A DNA stretch of 64,000 bases from Shinella sp. XGS7 (GTDB lineage Bacteria > Pseudomonadota > Gammaproteobacteria > Burkholderiales > Burkholderiaceae_C), in NCBI RefSeq assembly GCF_020535565.1, contig NZ_CP084758.1:4725001-4789000 (forward strand), read 5' to 3'. A program made the position numbers and the translations under genes. The notes beneath the pieces are model-generated. The model worked only from the letters and a program-made list of their open reading frames with translations, was not told the origin of the DNA and did not search any database. Below are positions 43,897 to 53,258 of the stretch, piece by piece; position 1 is the stretch's first letter, and each line of letters opens with the position of its first letter.

Positions 43897-44370
43897 TCAG
43901 GGCGCCAGATCCACCGGCACGATGGCCTGCTTGAGCACGCTGCGCAGCACAAAGCTGCTGTGCACCCCGGTCACGCCGGGGATGCGGGTGAGGTGGCCCA
44001 GCAGCAGGGCCTGGTAGTGGTCCATATCGCGCACCGCCACCTTGAGCTGGTAGTCGGCCTCCTGGCCGGTGATCAGCAGGCATTCCAGCACCTCGGGCAG
44101 CAGGCCGATGGCCGTCTCGAAGGCCGCGAAGCGCTCGGGCGTGTGCACATCCATGGAGATGTAGACCAGGGCCGTGAGCGTGAGCCCCAGCTTGCGGGCG
44201 TCCACCGTGGCCCGGTAGCCGCTGATCAGGCCCGCTTCCTCCAGGGCCCGCACCCGGCGCAGGCAGGGCGAGGGCGAGAGCCCGATGCGCTCGGCCAGCT
44301 CCTGGTTGGAGAGGCGCCCCTCGCGCTGAAGGATCTCCAGAATCTGCCGATCAAACCGATCCAATTCCAT
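43897..44370 (-). CDS. Lrp/AsnC family transcriptional regulator
   Basis: 157 residues. The N-terminal HTH is canonical: LDRFDRQILEILQREGRLSNQELAERIGLSPSPCLRRVRALEEAGLI. The RAM domain follows with VYISMDVHTPE and GVHSSFVLR. It binds DNA as an octamer or dodecamer and usually responds to amino acids. The gene lies between puuD and an orphan solute-binding protein, divergent from the latter; its targets are not evident. The 5' region (44371-44440) is AT-richer than the surroundings, as expected for an Lrp-bound promoter. Confidence 0.92.
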   Translation of the reverse strand: MELDRFDRQILEILQREGRLSNQELAERIGLSPSPCLRRVRALEEAGLISGYRATVDARKLGLTLTALVYISMDVHTPERFAAFETAIGLLPEVLECLLITGQEADYQLKVAVRDMDHYQALLLGHLTRIPGVTGVHSSFVLRSVLKQAIVPVDLAP

Positions 44371-44563
44371 CCCGATTCCACAATTGAATGCTACCCAGGC
44401 AGATTATTGCGCATTTAAGGATTTTTCAGGCAATTTCGCAATCCTCTGCCACAGGCTTCTTTCTACACTGTCAGCAACGCAGATCAAGGCGACACCTGGA
44501 GGCCAAACGCCTCGCCGTTGAGCCCGGCGCTCCACAAGAGCCCACCGGACGGCAACACGACAG

Positions 44564-44604
44564 ACCCCAAGCCCGGCCACCCGCCGCCTTGGGGTTTGCT
44601 TTTT
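44564..44604 (+). terminator. Terminator-like hairpin inside the lrp/SBP intergenic region
   Basis: ACCCCAAG (44564-44571) pairs with CTTGGGGT (44588-44595) and is followed by TTTGCTTTTT. It points along the plus strand but lies before, not after, a gene. It could end a small RNA starting near 44460 or act as a leader attenuator for the gene at 44637. Confidence 0.55.
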
Positions 44605-44636
44605 GGGGCGCCCGCCGCCAGCGCACAATGCAAGGC

Positions 44637-45431
44637 ATGCATCGCCGTACCCTGCTGCGGGGCAGTGCCGCCCTGCTGAGCACCAGCCTCTGGCCCACCC
44701 GTTCCCTGCGCGCGCAGGAGGGCCCCACCGTGCGCCTGGGCATTGGCGAATGGCCGCCCTACTTCGGCCAGGGCTTGCGCCAGCACGGCGTGTTTGCCCA
44801 TCTGGTCACCGAGGCCTTCCGGCGCGAAGGCCTGCAGGTGGAGTACCAGCTCATGCCCTGGAAACGTGCGCTCAGCCTGGTGGAAAGCGGGGCCCTGCAT
44901 GGCTCGCCGGGCTGGGCCTTCAGCGAGGATCGGGCCCGGCTCTTCCACTACAGCGCGCCGGTCATCGTCTCGCGCGATGTGCTGTTCTACGCCCGGGAGC
45001 GCCCGCTGAACGTGCGCGGCCTGGCCGATCTGGAGGGCCGCCAGATCGGCGCCACCACCGGCTACCACTACGGACCGCAGATCGAGCAGCTGGAGCAGCA
45101 GGGCCGGCTGCGCCTGGACCGCGCGCCCAGCGACGAGCTGAGTCTGCGCAAGCTGCTGCTGGGCCGCCTGGACGGGGTGCTGATGAACCGCGAGGTGGGG
45201 CTGGAGCTGCTGCGCAGCCGCTTCAGCGCCGAGGAACGCGCCGGCATCGATCACAGCGAGCGCGCCCTCTCCGAAAAGCCCTCGCACATGCTGATGAGCC
45301 GCGCCCTGCCCGAGGTGCCGGCCCTGCTGCAGGCCTTCAACCGCGGCTTGGCCAAGCTGCAGCGCGAGGGCCTGGCCAAGCGCTGGCTGGACGAGGCCAA
45401 CCGCGGCGCCTACGCCGGCGTGGCGCGCTGA
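44637..45431 (+). CDS. Periplasmic solute-binding protein, SBP_bac_3-like
   Basis: 264 residues from the ATG at 44637 (another ATG at 44628). MHRRTLLRGSAALLSTSLW is a signal peptide with a twin-arginine flavour, cleaved near LRAQE. The mature chain starts PTVRLGIGEWPPYFGQG, the usual opening of polar amino-acid binding proteins, with LMPWKRALSLVESGALHGSPGW and FHYSAPVIVSRDVLFYARE. There is no adjacent permease or ATPase, so it is an orphan binding protein, possibly a sensor input as in other Burkholderiales. Preceded by a hairpin that may regulate it. The C-terminal KRWLDEANRG helix is normal. Confidence 0.8.
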   Translation: MHRRTLLRGSAALLSTSLWPTRSLRAQEGPTVRLGIGEWPPYFGQGLRQHGVFAHLVTEAFRREGLQVEYQLMPWKRALSLVESGALHGSPGWAFSEDRARLFHYSAPVIVSRDVLFYARERPLNVRGLADLEGRQIGATTGYHYGPQIEQLEQQGRLRLDRAPSDELSLRKLLLGRLDGVLMNREVGLELLRSRFSAEERAGIDHSERALSEKPSHMLMSRALPEVPALLQAFNRGLAKLQREGLAKRWLDEANRGAYAGVAR

Positions 45432-45452
45432 GCCTGGTCGGCCCCGGGCGCC

Positions 45453-46295
45453 TCAGTCGCGCCAGTCCCCGCCCTGGATGGCCCGCACGATGGCCCGGCC
45501 GGTTTCCACCAGGGCCGGCGCAAACTCACCATGCAGCAGCTCGCCGCGCAGCCGGGTCGCGGCCCCGCCCACGGTCAGGGCCAGGGGCTCGCGTCCGTCG
45601 CCCAGGTCCAGGCCCACGCCGATGGCGGCAATCTCGCTCTCCCACTCGGCTTCCGAGCTGACATAGCCCTGCCCGGCCTGCTGGGCCAGGGCCTGGGCCA
45701 GGCCGGCCTCGCGCGCCGGCCAGCGCTCGGGCGCCTCGGCGCGCAGGCGCGGGGCCAGCCACTCGCGCATGCCCGGCGTGCTGGCGGCCCAGAAGGCGCG
45801 GCCCATGGCCGTCTCGGCCAGGGGCAGGCGGGTGCCCACGTCCAGGCCCAGGATCAGGCGGGCGCTGCTGCGGCAATGGGCCACATAGACCATCTGCGTC
45901 TCGTGACGCACGCCCAGGGAGATGGCCGCCTGGGTGCGCTCGGCCAGGGCTTCCATCCAGGGGCGGGCGATGCGGCCGATCTCGAAATTGCTCAGTACCG
46001 CAAAGCCCAGGCTCAGCACGCCGGGGGCCAGGGCGTAGTCGCCGCGCTCCGGGCGGTGGCGCAGATAGCCCAGGCTCACCAGGGTGAAGGCCAGGCGCGA
46101 GACCGTGGCCTGCGGCAGGCCGCTGCGGCGCGCCAGCTCCTGGTGGGCCAGCCAGCGGTCCTGCGGCCGAAAGCAGCGCAGCAGGGCCAGGCCGCGCGCC
46201 AGGGCCACCACGAAGCGACGGTCCTGCTCCGGCGGTGCCAGCGCCTCGCCCGGCCCCGCCTCGGCCCCCGCCGCCGCCGCGCGCCGGCGCCCCAT
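45453..46295 (-). CDS. IclR family transcriptional regulator
   Basis: 280 residues. After an Ala-rich leader of about 25 residues comes the HTH (VVALARGLALLRCFRPQDRWLAHQELARRSGLPQATVSRLAFTL), then the effector domain with RLPLAETAMGRAFWAAS and IGVGLDLGDGREPLALTVGG. This is the PcaR/PobR-like branch of IclR regulators, often ruling catabolism of aromatic or carboxylic acids. It is divergent from the ligase-Bug operon. Two 15-bp TTCCGC-n4-CGGAA sites lie between them, the first only 23 bp before its own start, so autoregulation is likely. Confidence 0.9.
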   Translation of the reverse strand: MGRRRAAAAGAEAGPGEALAPPEQDRRFVVALARGLALLRCFRPQDRWLAHQELARRSGLPQATVSRLAFTLVSLGYLRHRPERGDYALAPGVLSLGFAVLSNFEIGRIARPWMEALAERTQAAISLGVRHETQMVYVAHCRSSARLILGLDVGTRLPLAETAMGRAFWAASTPGMREWLAPRLRAEAPERWPAREAGLAQALAQQAGQGYVSSEAEWESEIAAIGVGLDLGDGREPLALTVGGAATRLRGELLHGEFAPALVETGRAIVRAIQGGDWRD

Positions 46296-46317
46296 CTAGG
46301 CCTGACTCCTGATAATT

Positions 46318-46332
46318 TTCCGCATATCGGAA
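46318..46332. promoter_or_regulatory. IclR operator candidate, site 1
   Basis: TTCCGCATATCGGAA has perfect TTCCG/CGGAA arms and lies 23 bp in front of the iclR start. It shares the TTCCGC-n4-CGGAA pattern with the site at 46434-46450. Confidence 0.65.
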
Positions 46333-46433
46333 TAATGGCCAGGAGCGCGATGGCGGCCCATGCTCGCATTCCCCTAGCCACATTTACAGCGCCGACTTGG
46401 GCTGCGTAGACTCGATCACAAACCCGGGCACAG

Positions 46434-46450
46434 ATTCCGCTTGGCGGAAT
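46434..46450. promoter_or_regulatory. IclR operator candidate, site 2
   Basis: ATTCCGC-TTG-GCGGAAT is a perfect 17-bp dyad, 60 bp before the acyl-CoA ligase start. The pair of sites is 117 bp apart centre to centre, which would allow looping by an IclR tetramer. Confidence 0.7.
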
Positions 46451-46509
46451 ATGAGACCCCAGCAGGAGACAAGCGCGGCCACCACCCCGTGGGGCCGCCC
46501 GCCCAGCCC

Positions 46510-48192
46510 ATGTCCACGGCACACCTGAAGCACTGGCCTCCCGGACTGCCGCCGCAGCTGCCGCTGCCGCGCAGCCCTCTGTTTCGCCTGATCGAGCAGG
46601 CGGCCGAGCGCCACCCCGACAAGGCCTGCACCCTGTTCTATGACAGCGCCCTGAGCTACGCCGAGTTCCGCCGCGAGGCCGAGGCCCTGGCCGGCTGGCT
46701 GCAGGCCGAGCAGGGCCTGGCGCGCGGCGAGCGGGTGCTGCTGATGATGCAGAACAGCCCCCAGTGGGTGCTGGCCTACTACGCCATCCTGCGTGCGGAC
46801 GCGGTGGTCGTGCCCGTCAACCCGATGAACCGCGAGGCCGAGCTGCGCCATCTGGTGCAGGACAGCGGCGCCCGCCTGGCCATCGTGGCCCAGGACCTGC
46901 TGCCCGAGGTCCTGCCCCTGCTGGGCGAGGCGGGCCTGGCGCATCTGCTGCTGGCCTGCTACCGCGACCATGTGCGCGGCCCCAGCCCCCTGCCCCTGCC
47001 CGAGTTCGTGGCCGCCCCGCCCCTGGTCACCCTGCCCGCGGGCTGCACGGCCTGGCGCACGGCCCTGGCCGCCGGCCACGCGCCGCGCCCCTGCGAGGCC
47101 GGCCCCGAGGACCTGGCGGTGATGCCCTACACCTCGGGCACCACGGGCCAGCCCAAGGCCTGCATGCACAGCCATGCCAGCGCCATGGCCAGCCTGATGG
47201 CCGGCGTGCGCTGGTTCGCGCTGGGGCCCGAGGCGGTGTTTCTCTCCGCCCTGCCCTTCTTCCATGTGACCGGCATGGTGGGCAGCATGAACGGGCCGCT
47301 CTTTCTGGGCGCCACCCTGGTCATCCTGCCGCGCTGGGATCGCGAGGCCGCCGCCGCCCTGATCGAGCGCCACCGCGTCACGGTCTGGCAGAGCATCGCC
47401 ACCATGATGGTGGACTTTCTGGCCCAGCCGGGCCTTAGGCGCGAGCAGCTGGCCAGCCTGCGGGTGGTGCGCGGCGGTGGCGCGGCCATGCCGGCGGCCG
47501 TGGCCGCACGGCTCAAGGCCCTGAGCGGCCTGGACTATGTGGAGGGCTATGGCATGAGCGAGACCCTGGCCGCCACCCACATCAACCCGCCGCAGCGGCC
47601 CAAGCCGCAGTGCCTGGGCATCCCCATCTTCGGCGTGCAGGCCCGGGTGGTGGACCCCGACACCCTGGCCGAACTCCCCGCCGGCCAGGCCGGCGAGATC
47701 CTGGTGGCCGGCCCCCAGCTGATGCAGGGCTACTGGCGCCAGCCCGAGGCCACGGCCCAGAGCTTTGTGCTGCTGGACGGCCAGCGCTTTCTGCGCACCG
47801 GCGATCTGGGCTGGGTGGACGAGGACGGCTACTTCTTCATGAGCGACCGCCTCAAGCGCATGATCAACGCCTCGGGCTACAAGGTCTGGCCGGCCGAGGT
47901 GGAGGCCCTGATGTACCAGCACCCCGCGGTGCAGGAGGCCTGTGTGATCGGCGTGCCCGATGCGCGCCGCGGCGAGACGGTCAAGGCCCTGGTGGTACTG
48001 CGCGCCGGCGTGCCGGCGCCCGACGAAGCCGCCCTGATCGCCTGGTGCCACGCCCATATGGCGGCCTACAAAAGCCCGCGCCTGATCGAGTTCGTGCCCA
48101 GCCTGCCCAAGTCCGGCAGCGGCAAGCTGATGTGGCGCGAGCTGCAGGAGCAGGCCCGCCAGGCGGCCACCCCGATTCCCGACCCGCAATAA
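46510..48192 (+). CDS. AMP-dependent acyl-CoA synthetase (fatty-acid ligase type)
   Basis: 560 residues from the ATG at 46510. Adenylate-forming motifs are complete: MPYTSGTTGQPKACMHSH (P-loop, A3), EGYGMSETLAATH (A5), RTGDLGWVDEDGYFFMSDRLKRMINASGYKVWPAEVEA (A7/A8) and PKSGSGKLMWRE with the catalytic Lys (A10). It activates a carboxylic acid to its acyl-CoA in the cytosol. The following Bug gene and a second ligase/Bug pair suggest an imported organic acid as substrate; which one cannot be read. A TTG-started frame from 46441 passes through operator site 2. The ribosome site is weak. Confidence 0.9.
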   Translation: MSTAHLKHWPPGLPPQLPLPRSPLFRLIEQAAERHPDKACTLFYDSALSYAEFRREAEALAGWLQAEQGLARGERVLLMMQNSPQWVLAYYAILRADAVVVPVNPMNREAELRHLVQDSGARLAIVAQDLLPEVLPLLGEAGLAHLLLACYRDHVRGPSPLPLPEFVAAPPLVTLPAGCTAWRTALAAGHAPRPCEAGPEDLAVMPYTSGTTGQPKACMHSHASAMASLMAGVRWFALGPEAVFLSALPFFHVTGMVGSMNGPLFLGATLVILPRWDREAAAALIERHRVTVWQSIATMMVDFLAQPGLRREQLASLRVVRGGGAAMPAAVAARLKALSGLDYVEGYGMSETLAATHINPPQRPKPQCLGIPIFGVQARVVDPDTLAELPAGQAGEILVAGPQLMQGYWRQPEATAQSFVLLDGQRFLRTGDLGWVDEDGYFFMSDRLKRMINASGYKVWPAEVEALMYQHPAVQEACVIGVPDARRGETVKALVVLRAGVPAPDEAALIAWCHAHMAAYKSPRLIEFVPSLPKSGSGKLMWRELQEQARQAATPIPDPQ

Positions 48193-48218
48193 CAAGCACC
48201 AAGCCCCAGGAGACAGCC

Positions 48219-49211
48219 ATGAACCCCACCCAGCGTCAGCGTCGTCATCTCGTGCTGGCCACCGCGGCTGCGGCCGCCGGTGGCGCCCTGGGCCTGAGCC
48301 CGCGCAGCGCCCACGCCCAGGGCTACCCGGCCCGGCCCATCACCCTGATCGTGCCCTGGCCCGCGGGCGGCTCCACCGACCGCCATCTGCGCGCGCTCTC
48401 CGAGATCGCGTCCAAGCACCTGGGCCAGCCCATCCTGATCGAGAACAAGCCCGGCGGCGGCGGCACCCTGGGCCCCGGCACCATGGCCATGACGGCCAAG
48501 CCCGATGGCTACACCATCGCCCAGTACCCGCTGGGCATGCTGCGCATCCCGCATATGCAGAAGACGGCCTGGCACCCGCTGAATGACTTCAGCTTCATCA
48601 TCGGCGTCTCGGGCTACACCTTCGGCTTCACCGTGCGCGCCGACTCGCCCTACAAGAGCTTCAACGACTACATCGAGGCCGCGCGCAAGGCGCCGGGCCA
48701 GATCAACTACGGCTCCACCGGCACCGGCTCCAGCCCGCATCTGCTGATGGAAGAACTGGCCGGCAACGCCAAGGTGCAGCTGACCCATGTGCCCTACAAG
48801 GGCAATGCCGATCTGCAGCAGGCCCTGCTGGGCGGCCATGTGATGGCGCAAAGCGATGCCACCGGCTGGGACAAGTTCGTGGACGGCGGCCAGATGCGCC
48901 TGCTGCTCACCTTCGGCGAGCAGCGCACCAAGCGCTGGCCCCAGGTGCCCACGGCCAAGGAGCTGGGCTATGGCGTGGTCTCCACCTCGCCCTACGGTCT
49001 GGTAGGCCCCAAGGGCATGGACCCGGCCATCGTCGCGGCCCTGCACGATGCCTTCAAGAAGGCCATGGACGATCCCAAGCATCTGGAACTGCTGGAGCAG
49101 CTCAACCAGTCCATGTGGTACCGCAATGGCGCCGACTACCGTGCCTGGGCCAGCGAGACCTATGCCAAGGACAAGGTCCTGATCGAGCGCCTGGGCCTGG
49201 CGGCCAAGTGA
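48219..49211 (+). CDS. Bug family (TctC-type) periplasmic binding protein
   Basis: 330 residues. A twin-arginine-like signal (RQRRHLVLATAAAAAGGALGL) ends near HAQG; then YPARPITLIVPWPAGGSTDRHLRAL is the Bug motif, followed by ILIENKPGGGGTLGPGTMAMTAKPDGYTI. Ligand-pocket loops read YGSTGTGSSPHLLMEEL and THVPYKGNADLQQ. CAGGAGA lies before the ATG. It sits between two ligases, so it likely captures the same acid the ligases activate. No TctAB genes are present here; the membrane partner must be elsewhere or the protein acts as a sensor. Confidence 0.92.
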   Translation: MNPTQRQRRHLVLATAAAAAGGALGLSPRSAHAQGYPARPITLIVPWPAGGSTDRHLRALSEIASKHLGQPILIENKPGGGGTLGPGTMAMTAKPDGYTIAQYPLGMLRIPHMQKTAWHPLNDFSFIIGVSGYTFGFTVRADSPYKSFNDYIEAARKAPGQINYGSTGTGSSPHLLMEELAGNAKVQLTHVPYKGNADLQQALLGGHVMAQSDATGWDKFVDGGQMRLLLTFGEQRTKRWPQVPTAKELGYGVVSTSPYGLVGPKGMDPAIVAALHDAFKKAMDDPKHLELLEQLNQSMWYRNGADYRAWASETYAKDKVLIERLGLAAK

Positions 49212-49223
49212 GGGCCTGAGCCC

Positions 49224-50738
49224 ATGTCGGACGCCCCGGCCTTTCGCACCCTGCCCGATCTGGTGCGCGAGCATGCGCAGGCGCGGCCCGAGGCGCCGGC
49301 CCTGCGCGGCAGCGGCCCGGCCCTCAGCTATGGCGAGCTGGACGCGCTGATGGACCGCGTGGCCGCCGCCCTGCAGCGCGAGGGCCTGGGGCCGGGCGAC
49401 TGCATCGCCCTGGCGGGCCTGGCCACGCCGCTGCAGGCCGCGCTCTTCCTGGGCGCGCTGCGGGCGGGCGTGGTGGTGGCGCCGCTGGCGGGCTCGGTCA
49501 CGCCCGAGGTCTTTGCCGGCATGCTGGCCGATGCCCAGGCCCGCCTGCTCTTTCTGGACGCCAGCGTGGCCGAGCTGGTCCCGCCCGGCCTGCCCTGCCT
49601 GGATCTGGCGCGCGATCTGCCCGCCTGGCTGGCCCCGCCCGGCGCGCGGCCCGCGCCGGTGAGCCTGACGCCCGAGGCGCCCTTCAACATCATCTATTCC
49701 TCCGGCACCACCGGCCGGCCCAAGGGCATCGTGCAGTCGCATGGCATGCGCTGGGCCCATGTGCTGCGCGGCGCGCGTTATGGCTACGGGCCGGCGGCCC
49801 GCACCCTGCTGGCCACGCCGCTCTACTCCAACACCACCCTGGTGGTCTTCGTGCCCAGCCTCGCCTACGGCGGCTGCGTGAGCCTGATGAGCAAGTTCGA
49901 GGCCGGCGCCTATCTGGCCCTGGCCGCGGCCGAGCGCAGCACCCACACCATGCTGGTGCCCGTGCAGTACCAGCGCCTGATGGACCACCCGGACTTCGAG
50001 CGCCACGACCTCGCCAGCTTCCAGCTCAAGTTCTGCACCAGCGCGCCCTTCTCGGCGGCGCTCAAGGGCCAGGTCTTGCGGCGCTGGCCCGGCGGCCTGA
50101 TCGAGTTCTACGGCATGACCGAGGGCGGCGGCACCTGCATCCTTGAGGCCCATCTGCACCCCGACAAGCTGCACACCGTGGGCCGGCCCCAGCCCGGCCA
50201 CGACATCCGCCTGATCGACGAGGCCGGCCGCGAGCTGCCGCCCGGAGAGGCCGGCGAGGTGGTGGGCCATTCGCCCGCCATGATGAGCGGCTACCACGGC
50301 CAGCCCGAGAAGACCCGCGAGGCCGAGTGGTACGCCCCCGATGGCCAGCGCTTCATACGCACCGGCGATATCGGCCGCTTCGACGCGCAGGGCTTTCTGA
50401 GCCTGATCGACCGCAAGAAGGACATGATCATCTCGGGCGGCTTCAATATCTACCCCAGCGATCTGGAGGCCCAGCTGGGCCAGCACCCCGGCGTGGCCGA
50501 GGCCGCGGTGGTGGGCGTGCCCAGCGCCTGGGGCGAGAGCCCGGTGGCCTATGTGGTGCCGCGCCCCGGCGCGCCCGAGCCCGCGGTACTGCGCGACTGG
50601 CTCAATGCCCGCGTGGGCAAGACCCAGCGCCTGCTGGCCCTGCACTATCTGGATGCGCTGCCAAGGAGCGCCATCGGCAAGGTGCTCAAGCGCGAGCTGC
50701 GCGAGCGAGACGAGAGCAAACCGGAGACCGAACAATGA
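49224..50738 (+). CDS. AMP-dependent acyl-CoA synthetase, second copy
   Basis: 504 residues, complete. YSSGTTGRPKGIVQSHG (A3), EFYGMTEGGGTCILEAH (A5), RTGDIGRFDAQGFLSLIDRKKDMIISGGFNIYPSDLEAQL (A7/A8), and PRSAIGKVLKREL with catalytic Lys (A10) are all present. It is clearly different from the ligase at 46510, closer to the class I ligases for short, branched or aromatic acids, and is not a recent duplicate. It follows the Bug gene by 12 bp, and its stop overlaps the start of the next Bug gene by 4 bp. Substrate unknown. Confidence 0.9.
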   Translation: MSDAPAFRTLPDLVREHAQARPEAPALRGSGPALSYGELDALMDRVAAALQREGLGPGDCIALAGLATPLQAALFLGALRAGVVVAPLAGSVTPEVFAGMLADAQARLLFLDASVAELVPPGLPCLDLARDLPAWLAPPGARPAPVSLTPEAPFNIIYSSGTTGRPKGIVQSHGMRWAHVLRGARYGYGPAARTLLATPLYSNTTLVVFVPSLAYGGCVSLMSKFEAGAYLALAAAERSTHTMLVPVQYQRLMDHPDFERHDLASFQLKFCTSAPFSAALKGQVLRRWPGGLIEFYGMTEGGGTCILEAHLHPDKLHTVGRPQPGHDIRLIDEAGRELPPGEAGEVVGHSPAMMSGYHGQPEKTREAEWYAPDGQRFIRTGDIGRFDAQGFLSLIDRKKDMIISGGFNIYPSDLEAQLGQHPGVAEAAVVGVPSAWGESPVAYVVPRPGAPEPAVLRDWLNARVGKTQRLLALHYLDALPRSAIGKVLKRELRERDESKPETEQ

Positions 50739-51712
50739 GCATCAACCGCCGCGAGTTCACCGCCGCCACCCTGGGCGCGCTGGCCCTGCCCGCCGCGCAG
50801 GCGCAGCCTGCCGCCTGGCCCGCCCGGCCCATCAAGCTCATCGTGCCCTACCCGCCCGGCGGCTTCACCGATGTGACGGCCCGCCTGATCGCCCAGAAGC
50901 TGCAGGAACGTCTGGGCCAGCCGGTGCTGGTGGACAACAAGCCGGGTGCCAACAGCCTGATCGGCGTGGACCTGATGGCCAAGTCCCCGGCCGACGGCTA
51001 CACCCTGGCGGTGGTGATTGCCGCCTATGCCGCCAACACCAGCCTCTACCCCAAGCTGCCCTATGACCCGGCCAGGGACATCGCGCCCGTCTCGCTGATC
51101 GGGCTCTCGCCCCTGGTGGCCGCGGTCAACAACGACGCGCCCTTCAAGACGGCCGCCGAGCTGGTGGCCTATGCCAGGCGCCACCCCGGCAAGATCAGCT
51201 TCGGCTCCAGCGGCAATGGCTCGGCCGCCCACCTCAGCACCGAGCTGCTCAAGGCCCTGACCGGCAGCTATATGGTGCACATCCCCTACCGCGGCGCGGC
51301 GGCGGCCCTGACCGATCTGATGGGCGGCCAGATCCAGCTCTTTCTGGACGCCGCCTCGGGCCTGATCAACCCGGGCAAGAGCGGCAAGGTGCGCCTGATC
51401 GGTGTGGCCGCCGACAAGCGCCTGCCTGCCCTGCCCGATGTGCCCACCTTCATCGAGCAGGGTGTGGCCGGCTTCACCGGCAGCACCTGGGCCGGCCTGC
51501 TGGCCCCGGCCGGCACGCCGGCCGAGATCCTGCGCCGCGTGGCCGCCGAGGTGGATGCGCTCGTGCGCGGCGACGCCGAGCTGCGCCGCAAGTTCGAGGA
51601 CATGGGCACCGTGCCCATGGGCGGCAGCAGCGCCGACTTCGCCGCCTTCCTCGCTAGCGAGACCGCCAAGTGGGGCAAGGTGATCCGCGAGGCCAAGGTC
51701 AAGGCGGACTGA
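50735..51712 (+). CDS. Bug family (TctC-type) periplasmic binding protein, second copy
   Basis: 325 residues. Signal peptide MSINRREFTAATLGALALPAAQAQ with a twin-arginine-like NRREF; mature start WPARPIKLIVPYPPGGFTDVTARLIA is the Bug motif. SFGSSGNGSAAHLSTELLK and VHIPYRGAAAALTDLMGGQIQLFLD are standard pocket blocks. The ATG overlaps the ligase stop (ATGA). It differs strongly from the Bug protein at 48219, so the operon carries two separate ligase/receptor modules. It is the last gene; frmR with its own operator follows 54 bp downstream. Confidence 0.92.
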   Translation: MSINRREFTAATLGALALPAAQAQPAAWPARPIKLIVPYPPGGFTDVTARLIAQKLQERLGQPVLVDNKPGANSLIGVDLMAKSPADGYTLAVVIAAYAANTSLYPKLPYDPARDIAPVSLIGLSPLVAAVNNDAPFKTAAELVAYARRHPGKISFGSSGNGSAAHLSTELLKALTGSYMVHIPYRGAAAALTDLMGGQIQLFLDAASGLINPGKSGKVRLIGVAADKRLPALPDVPTFIEQGVAGFTGSTWAGLLAPAGTPAEILRRVAAEVDALVRGDAELRRKFEDMGTVPMGGSSADFAAFLASETAKWGKVIREAKVKAD

Positions 51713-51737
51713 GCCCGGCCAAGCGGGCTTGCGCCGG

Positions 51738-51754
51738 ATACCCCCCGGGGGTAT
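51738..51754. promoter_or_regulatory. FrmR/CsoR-type operator before frmR
   Basis: ATACCCCCCGGGGGTAT, an almost perfect palindrome of the AT-C(n)G(n)-AT layout bound by RcnR/FrmR/CsoR proteins. It overlaps a TATAGAAT -10-like sequence and ends 12 bp before the frmR ATG, so binding would block transcription. Confidence 0.75.
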
Positions 51755-51766
51755 AGAATCCGCCAC

Positions 51767-52063
51767 ATGCCCCACTCCCCCGAAGACAAGCGCAAGGCCC
51801 TGGCCCGGGTGCGGCGCCTGCGTGGCCAGGTCGAGGCCCTGGAGCGCGCGTTGGAGGCCGGCGCCGACTGCGCGCCGGTGCTGCAGCAGATGGCCGCCAT
51901 CCGCGGCGCCGTCAACGGCCTGATGTCCGAGGTGCTGGAGTCGCACATCCGCGAAACCCTGGCCGCCCTGCCCACGGGGGCTGGCGGTGCAGACGCACGC
52001 GAAACCCAGACCGACCAACTCGCCCAGGACCTCAGCGGCCTGGTGCGCAGCTATCTGCGCTGA
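51767..52063 (+). CDS. frmR: Formaldehyde-responsive repressor FrmR (CsoR/RcnR fold)
   Basis: 98 residues, all-helical. The formaldehyde-sensing pair Pro2 and Cys35 is present, with His60 also conserved (MPHSPEDK, GADCAPVLQQMAAIRGAVNGL, ESHIRETL). In FrmR, formaldehyde cross-links Pro2 to Cys35 and releases DNA. A short extension after the core (GAGGADARETQTDQ) lengthens the loop before the last helix. It lies directly before frmA and frmB and behind a G/C-tract palindrome, so it represses the formaldehyde detoxification operon. A metal-sensing role is less likely given the neighbours. Confidence 0.9.
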   Translation: MPHSPEDKRKALARVRRLRGQVEALERALEAGADCAPVLQQMAAIRGAVNGLMSEVLESHIRETLAALPTGAGGADARETQTDQLAQDLSGLVRSYLR

Positions 52064-52117
52064 GGCGCAGAGGCTTAGAGCCATAGAGCCACCACCCCAT
52101 TCCCAAGGAGAAGCCCC

Positions 52118-53245
<1,128 letters not shown>

Positions 53246-53258
53246 GCGCCCCTCCCTC

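Noticed and set aside
43897-44370. Lrp-type gene as regulator of puuD
   Set aside because: The operator before puuD matches the palindrome at the GntR gene, not an Lrp pattern; adjacency alone was judged weaker evidence.
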